Below, piece by piece: positions 40,801 through 49,800 of a DNA stretch of 64,000 nucleotides. The notes below the pieces were generated by a model. It saw only the letters and a program-made list of their open reading frames with translations, searched no databases and was not told where the DNA came from. Both the position numbers and the translations under genes were made by a program. Position 1 is the first letter of the stretch. Each line of letters begins with the position of its first letter. Location: positions 24,617,001 to 24,681,000 of the forward strand of contig NC_092673.1 in the NCBI RefSeq assembly GCF_964355755.1, written 5' to 3'. The stretch is from Antedon mediterranea (Eukaryota > Echinodermata > Crinoidea > Comatulida > Antedonidae).

Positions 40801-43800
40801 ACTGTAATAATCTAAGTCCATGCTTTCTGTTAATAATAATAATAATAATAAAATCTTTATTTTAAAACATAGGCTCATTCACAACAAAATGTGTTCAGCT
40901 TCCACGAGGCCGTATGAAAGAAGAAGAAATAAAACACTACAATATCACAAACATATATTGTCTCTGATAACGTTGTGAGGTAATTTCCCCATTGACCGTA
41001 ATCAAAAACGGTACTGTGCATGTCTACTACTAGTTTTTCTGCTCTCAACCAGTACATCCATTCATAGAAGCTTTGATGAAGCAAGCCTACCTGGTGGTAA
41101 CCATAGAACGGTCCCGAGATAACGACTATACTTCGGCTTTAGTCAATAGAAGATTAAAAAAATTGTTAGAGATAGAGTATACGATGTTTGATTTTGTGTA
41201 GATGTGTGATTATGTGTAGATGTGTGATTATGTGTAGATGTGTGATTATGTGTAGATGTGTGATTATGTGTAGATGTTTGATTATGTGTAGATGTGTGAT
41301 TTGTTCTTTTACAGGAAGCAACTACAATATCAAAGAATAATGACATTATATGTTTAGAGATAATCCTACATTTAATTTTTGATTCCAATATATATTTGTT
41401 CCATACAAAACACTACTAATCTTGCTATTATGTTGATAGTCAGTTTTTGCCTGGTTTGACATCCCATAAAAGAGTTTTATAGTCGTTTCTGTATATCTCG
41501 ATATTGTTGCCAACTAATATTTCTACGTCTTGCCAATGCTTTGTTACGTGTTCGCTTTTCATTTTATTGATGCAGTGAATGGTGAATGGTGAACTTTGGT
41601 ATATGGCAATGCATGCTTGGTTTACTCCAACGTGTACTCCAGAGGCTTGATGAAGTAGATTTCACTATCGGCATTCATTGATATTGTTTGTAACAACATG
41701 GATATGTTGAAATATTGATATTAGTTTATAGGAGTTTAATTTGCTAATTAACATTAAAATGTGAGGCATGGATTATAAAGTAATCTCATGAATGAATCAA
41801 GGAAATTGGTTTAATTATACAATATGGGCGTCACATGTGCCATATGATTGTTTGTTGCCTACGTTCCTTGTTTTTTTATCATGCTAATTACTACCTGTCC
41901 TATTGGTATATAAGTACTCTAGGCATTGTTTTCTGTTCTGATGATGAGAATAGTTTCTCGAAACATGTTACATTTTAAAGGCTGTTTTCCTATTCATTAA
42001 ATGTCTCACTATAGTTATCGCGCCGCGGCTCTAGCCAGCTATGTCCCAGGAGGACACATTCATTAATAAGCTGTTTCATAGCGGTAGCTTTAGTATCTAA
42101 GGCTGACAGTTTTGTGAATTTGGAAACTCGACTATAATTTATAGGTAGCTGCTGGACCCAAAAAACGTCTGGGAGAAGAGAGTCTATATGAAAGCCTTTG
42201 CTGATAATACAGTATTATTGAGATGTAGACGGAAATCTGTAAAATCTTGTTCAATAAATAATAACTTCGTTTTTGCTGTCAACCAGGCCGGTATTATAAT
42301 AAGTCACTGTCAAATAATCATTCGATAATGGTCAAAACTTTATTTTGGCTCTGTCAACATAAAGGGAAGTATTTACAATGACTTTCTTTTTTATGACTGT
42401 CAATCTAGGCCAATGTTATAATAATACGCCGTCAGATATTAAATCATTAAAACAGTCCTGGTAAATTTTTGTTTGGTTATCAGATGCCGTGGGGGGGGGG
42501 GGGGGGTAGGTCCAATCAATTATTGTTAGAAGGTGAACAATCAGTCTAGGTAGCAGCAGCAGATTATTAGGAACGCCTGCTCCATTAATTAATCCAGAAA
42601 AAGGTTTGTACATTATCTATTTGTTTATTAGCCTTCTCCTAGCACAATTATATTTTCTTTAAAAAAGGTTTTATAAGTGGTTTCAACATTTATGATAGTA
42701 ATGTTACAGTTCTGTGTCTGGACGCAAGTTCATAGACCTACTAGTTATATTATTCATATTAACTGATACTTACTCTTCATTTACCGTAAAGTTCAGTTTT
42801 AATGAAATATATAATATAAATTGGCTTCGTAACAATTAATTAGTGTTGAAAAGGTTAGTTTTTTGGTGATAGGTGAAAATGGCATGTAACTTCGTAATCA
42901 ATTTATTTTTTTTTTGTATAAAGGCCCAATTACACTATGACGATAACGACGGACGATAAATATATAAGCATGCATTTCTTTTACATAAACCAAAAGAAAT
43001 TAGAAAGGTTTTCGTTCTAGACCTATAGGATAATCATTTATGCTGTCTTTGATAAAAATAATGTTTTTCAAATTCCAATCAAATGACGTCATGATAAATA
43101 AAAACAATAAAATCGCTGTATTGTCACGATATTATTGGTCTTACTAATCATGACGTCATTTGATTGGACGTGTGAAAATATAATTTTCATCAAAGGAATT
43201 GTTTATATTTCTTTTGGTTTATGTATTAAAAATGCACATTTGTCTATTTATCGTCGATCGTTATTGTCCTAGTGTATGGGCCTTATGCTGTAAATGTTCA
43301 ATTAATTGATCATTCCGATTTTATTAGTTGGACTCTTGCACAGTTGCTGTCTAATCGTTGTTGTGTAATATCATTTCGAACCATATTAAAATCATAAAGA
43401 GATTCATATTCCTTAACATGTGGCTGTGCATGGAAGTCTGGTCTACACAAACTCGGGCCCGGGCCTGAAAGTGTTGGTGAATTCATAATTATACTTAATA
43501 TTATATTTATATATATATATATATATATAATTATATTATTATACAATTGAAAGCAAAACCCGTTGAATCTCAAATCATTAGGACTAGAAATTTGGCTTAT
43601 CAATCAAATAAATACTTTCGTTCAAAATGAAACTCCAACCTCTCTAATCAAAAGATTGAACTCGAAAACGGACCGTTTTTTTGAATTGGGTATGTTGAAA
43701 CATTTCAATATTCATTTAAAAAAGTACATTAATTAAGGTATTGATCAGTGGCTATAGAGGCGTAAAAACCCTCGGTCAATATCATGTAAAATGCACTGTG

Positions 43801-46800
43801 GAAGGGTATTAAGACTGCAAAATTGGGCTTATCAACAAATAAATACTTTCGTTCAAAATGTAAAATCAAGGCTGAAAAATTGGGCTTATCAACAACAAAA
43901 TATTTTATTATTAGACGCGATAACATCAAGGATAATCAGTATAATTATTAATATAGCCACTGTTACTAGTTTTATTCTACATGCTAAAGTAAATAAAAAT
44001 CCACTAGAAAACAAGCAAGTCTGAATGTTATGCTTATTAGCCATTCTATGTTTGTTACTGTAGGCCTATGATTGTTTGCAATGTCCACATATTATTTCCG
44101 TGGGCATATCCATAGTGTATCACTCACAAAAAAGACGTGTGAGGTTCTTTCTTTAGATTTTGAAGAATGATTTGTGTTACAGGTTCACACAAGAGTCAAA
44201 TGCTCAAGATATCGGCTAACGCCATGGGACCCTTGGCTTATCAATGAATAATAAATACAGTACTACTTTCGTTCAATTGAAATCGGAATCTGACCGTTTC
44301 ATTAAATTGGGTGTGATTAGGCCTAAACATAATTATAATAATTTATTAAAAAGGTACAATAAAAACAAATGCATCAGAGGCGTAAAGAACCCACGGTCAA
44401 TATCATGTAAAATGTATATGGTATAAGCACTGTGGAAGGGGTCATTATTATTAAACTGGAAAATTCGGCTTATCAACAAATAAATACTTTCATTTAAAAT
44501 GTAAAATAAGAATGCAAAATTGGGCTTATCAACAAATAAATACTTTCGTTCAAAATGTAAAATAAGACTGCACAATTGGGCTTATCAACAAATAAAATAC
44601 TTTTTTTTTCAAAATGTAAAATTACGACTGGAAAATTGGGCTTATAAACAAATAAATACTTTTTTTCAAAATGTAAAATTAAGACTGGAAAATTGGGCTT
44701 ATAAACAAATAAATACTTCCGTTCAAAATGTAAGAAAACATTTTTTAAATATAATCCTTAAGCTCTGTCTATACTATCAAACTAAATATGATGTGCCCAT
44801 ATTATATAGACATGACGATGTCATATCACTACGATATTCGGGCATATCACTACCATATTTGGGCACATCACACTTTTTTTGTTAAACTAGTTGGGACAGT
44901 GTAGACACAGATCTATGTGATCGAAACATAAGTCGGAATTGGACTGACGCGATTGATTTAATTGGGTATTTTTATTAATGTAATGATTCATTAAAAACTA
45001 TAATACCGATACGCGTTTGGTATTGATCAATGGTGCAAAAAACCCTGACAAATAATGTTATAACGCGATTTGGTGATAGCTTAGCAATAATACAACCCAT
45101 ATACTATTATTATAAATACCTATTACAAATCCATTCATATAACTTTTCATCGCGAACCGAAAATGTATAAATGTTATTCTACAGACAGTAATTATATATT
45201 CAAAAGCCATATTATTATTATTATCAATACCTAAATGCGATAGTAATACTAACCACATACATTATTCCCAATACAAGTTTGTGCGTTTAATTCTAGAAAG
45301 AAACGACTGTGCTCTGACAGGCCAATGACATAAATCACAATTAGTAAAGTCCCAATTGTTCACTTGCGTTTTGATTTGCCGACCTATTATATTAGATTAA
45401 TGAAGACTGTTCTTACAACTGTCCAGTCAAAAAGTTACGCGGCGTTTTTTGTAAGAAATATTTCTTGTTTTAACTTGAAAGTTTGGTGGAATCATTCATG
45501 ATTTATCTAACAATATATATTCCCTTAGAGAGCTTGTTTATTCATTCAACAGCTGCACTACAGAAGTACAGCTGATTGGAAGAGGCCATCAACAGAAAAA
45601 ACAACAAAAATACACAATATTGAAACATCAACTTACATAAAACATTTTCATAAAAGTTAAAATTCGTAACTTTATAAAATAAAATTACTAAAACAAAATT
45701 TGAGCTACGTAAAATATATTTAAAGTTATGTCAAAAATGTATCAATACAACAATTTCTGAATCTGAAAAATTAATAACTTTTCTAATGTCTATCAAAGCT
45801 CCTAGCATAAAACTTTAATTGATTTGAATATTATTATATTTATTTATTAAATAATCATAATAAGCATCATGTTAAGGTTATTAGATTTTAATTTTAATAG
45901 TATAATAATTGTTTTTCTGTTATTAATTCTTTTCACCAAAAAAAATCATAAAAATGCAGTTTCTGTTTTACCTCTGCAGGAAATATATGCAAATTAAATT
46001 CATAAAAAAAATTATAGTTTATGCTACTCTGCAGACAAATGTTAACCACAATTAAACAAACTATTTTATAATTTATCATGCTTATAAATGAAGTCTCATT
46101 TGAGGCTTAGGGAGTGGAGTTAATAGAGTCATGAGTTACAACCTTGACACTAGGTAAGGTTTAAACCCTGGGCCTTAGGATTGGACATGTTAACCACCAA
46201 GCTACAGCTCCAATAAAATTGGTAAACATACATATGTATGCCCATATTATGTCATTTGTATCTATTACTGTAAAAATGAAGCTTATGTGAAAAATCTTCA
46301 AAATTTGTTTCTTACCGAAGACTAGATTAAAGAGATTCCATCAATCTTTTAACGATAAAATTAGTTGGATACCGTTTCATTTCAGCTGTTATGAAAAAAT
46401 GTTTACAACAAATAACTGAATCAATTTCAATAACCTTGTTACTTATTTGTCTCTTTTGTGAACATTTTTCAAAAGTGATTTATCTTGTTTTCGTCTAGGT
46501 TTTGTATAACGCCCTTTTTAGTTTTAAAAAGCATTTCCTTTCTTTTACGGCATTTTCGTTTTTGTCATGTTATTGATAGCTACACTGCAGCAATTCAATT
46601 TAATGAAGGCTTATAACATTATGTAATTCTAAACTTGTTTGCCTGCTTGATGAATTAAAGTATAAAATATTTGATATATTTTTAGTTTGTTTACATGAAT
46701 TTTTGGATGTTTATATTTGTTCAGTCATGATGAATTACTCAATGATAGATAGTTCAATAAATTAAAACTATTTTTTTTCTGGTTTGAATTACATAATGCA

Positions 46801-49800
46801 GCCTGAATTCATAACATAAAAATATCTTTATTATTTGGTATTTGTTTGTTAATTTATCATTCATACAATGACATGATAGTGCAATCAATTTTAACTATTT
46901 TGAAATTATTATAATTATTGATAGAAAGGAACCATTTAAAATCCTCTCAAAATGTTCTAAAGGATTTCAGTATAGATTTGTTATAACTTGTATGTTTTAT
47001 ATGAATTTAAATGTATTCTTTGTTATCATTTCAGATGATATTCTGCCAGATCTACCAGGAGATACAATAGATAATATAGCAAACGCAGAGGTTCCAGTAA
47101 ATGAACCAGGTACAGTATTGTTATATTCAAATTCTACTATTCATTCATTTCTTTATTTCGAATAGTACATTCATATTATACAAAACAAGAAGAGAAACAA
47201 TTACACCAGAAAATGAACAATATAAGCAACTTCCACAAAACTAACCTACAATATATCCTAAAAAAACCAATTTGCACCAAAGCTGGTGTAGGTTGGATTG
47301 TGGAAGTACGGTAATAATAATAATAAAAACAGAAGCACTGAAGACCACTTTACAAGTGTTGTAAGCACTTATATACAGTAGATTTGTTACTTGGAGCAAT
47401 ACTTACAAATGATCACATTTTTATTTTCTGTTGATTCAATCGATTGAAGCAATGTTACACCAACATTCAGTTTTAGTACTTTTTGATAGATTGGATCAAC
47501 AAAAAAGAAAAATTCTCTTCTGTAATATTAGGATCCAAATGAAATTATTTCAAGAATTTATAAATATCTTTATAAAACCCACAGTATTATTCTTATTATT
47601 GTCATTTGTGATTATTGCATAATTCACCATGATCATGATAACTGACAAGTGTCAACAAATTTCTCATAAAAAAACATTGTGATGCTTGACTGCACATGTC
47701 ACGCTTCACTGCACATGTCACACTGGCTGCAGGAATATGATTAGTTTTCTACGGTTGTTAGAATATAGAGGGGGCTATTATACATTTTCGTGATCTCAGC
47801 AGCAAACCTGATACCTGTACTGTACTTTTAAAACCCTTCTTTATTCAATTCCCCTTGCCCATTTATGAAGCCCTTGCCTATATAATAAATTAGTTCCCAT
47901 GTCTTATTGCAAATTATTTCCCTTGTCCATATTATTAATTTGTATACCCCATGCAATACATTATTTTCCCTTAGTAATTGAAAAGGTCCTTAACACTTCT
48001 TAAATGTTAAATTATGTTTAAACAATAAACTAAATTTTGTATCTTTTTTCAGAGTCATGTGAAGAAGGCTATGCCCTATCAGATGGCGTATGTACAGGTA
48101 CTGGTGTTTTTCTTTATTTTACATTTAAATAGTGTAAATAGAGAAAAATTAAACAAGTTTATTAACAATTTAATTTTTTTTTTAGAATATCAGAAATTAA
48201 TAAATTTTCTTGAAAATCGATAGTTGGCACCTAGCGTATATACAAAAGAAAAATTTTTTAAACTTTTGTGGGTGTAATAAATGTAATATTGGCATGTCGC
48301 CAAGTAATAATAAATATATATGTAATAAAATAAGAGTTATAAATCTATTAAATGCATTAATGTACCAGAAAATGTATTCATAAAAACTAATGAAGCCTCT
48401 AATGTATCGTTATTCAACTTTGCAAATGATTTTTTTTTAATTTTTTTTTAATCAGATGTGGATGAATGTAGGATTGCAAATACATGCCCTGCTGACGTTG
48501 GTTGTACCAATACGATTGGCAGCTACAATTGCGAGTTTACTGGCGAATTATTCGACAGTAGGAACTTTGGCAAGGGTATGAACTATTTGAGTTAAAACCA
48601 ATCAATGGGCTCAAATCCTGTGACAAAAAAAAACAATCCAAATCCACTCCCAAAGATATAAGATTTGTTCATGTAGAGCATCTTGTCTATATATGTTTGT
48701 CATGTGGAAAATGAATGAACTCACGGATGATAAAAAAAACATTAATAAATAAAATCAATGTACACATTTAAATCCAACTAAATATACAATAAATATATAA
48801 ATAAAAATAAGAATATTGGAAATGAATGCAAAACAAATAAAAAAACTCTTAAAATAATGTTTTATCTAGAAGTGAATGTGGCTGCTCAAGTTGATAGACG
48901 GGCTGATGGAGGCGATGGTGGTGGCGGTGGTGATAGCGGAGGAGGTGGCGGTGGTGGTGGTGGAGGAGGACCACCACCACCACCAGTACCTGGAAATGTA
49001 GCGCCAGCACCTGTAAATAACCATCATCAGAAGACAGCAAGTGGAGAGATTGTTCTGACAAACTGGCAATTTATAGGTAGGTTTTTAGATTGTCTTTAGG
49101 TCTAGTGACAAATGAGATATTAGGAAGACCTTTGCAATGGACTCACAGAGTTAGTTGTCATTTTGAAATTAAATAGGAGAGGAAGTCTTATAATAGGTGG
49201 AGAAAACACACATATACAGTCGAGGGGTGCAAGCTCTGCGAGAGATGGTTTGAGGATGGTGTCATTGCGGACACCCTTTGACATACACTGGAGTGGAGTT
49301 GTGGATTGGTGGTTATGATGCTTGGCTATCACTCCAAGGGCCTGTTCGTAGGGGTTGAAAATACCAGCTTATTCCCGATTTCCGTTCGCGTGATCCAATT
49401 AACTTTTGCCTCAGGCTACAAAAAATTCGAGGTAAAATGTTCACCAAATTTGCAGGTTATTTCAGCGATAATCCAATTATACTCGGCCTTCGAGGATAAT
49501 AAGTCTCCGATAGAGGCAATGTGTCAAATTTTGACAAACGTTCGCTGCCTAGGCCCGTCATTTCTCCTACGAAGCTCTTCCATACACGCTTCGAGAGCGA
49601 TCGTCAGCTGGTGCTGTCCTTGTTGGTGTAGACCGCTTAGTAGGCCTAGCTGGTCGGGGAGCCGCTGGTCGGTGGTGTTTCCGTCGTGTAACATTGGGCT
49701 CAAATTCTTCGTCAATGAGTAAAATAATGGTCGTCAGGAGAAGGCATATTTCGGCAGGATTATCGGCGTTAAGAGGCATAAGGTTTGTCGCAAGGATAAG

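Noticed and set aside
41184-41312. THNHTS-repeat protein on the minus strand
   Set aside because: Explained by an 18-bp tandem repeat; no coding context.
48849-49069. Minus-strand open frames opposite NPDC1 exon 6
   Set aside because: They are shadows of the Gly/Pro triplet repeat on the + strand.
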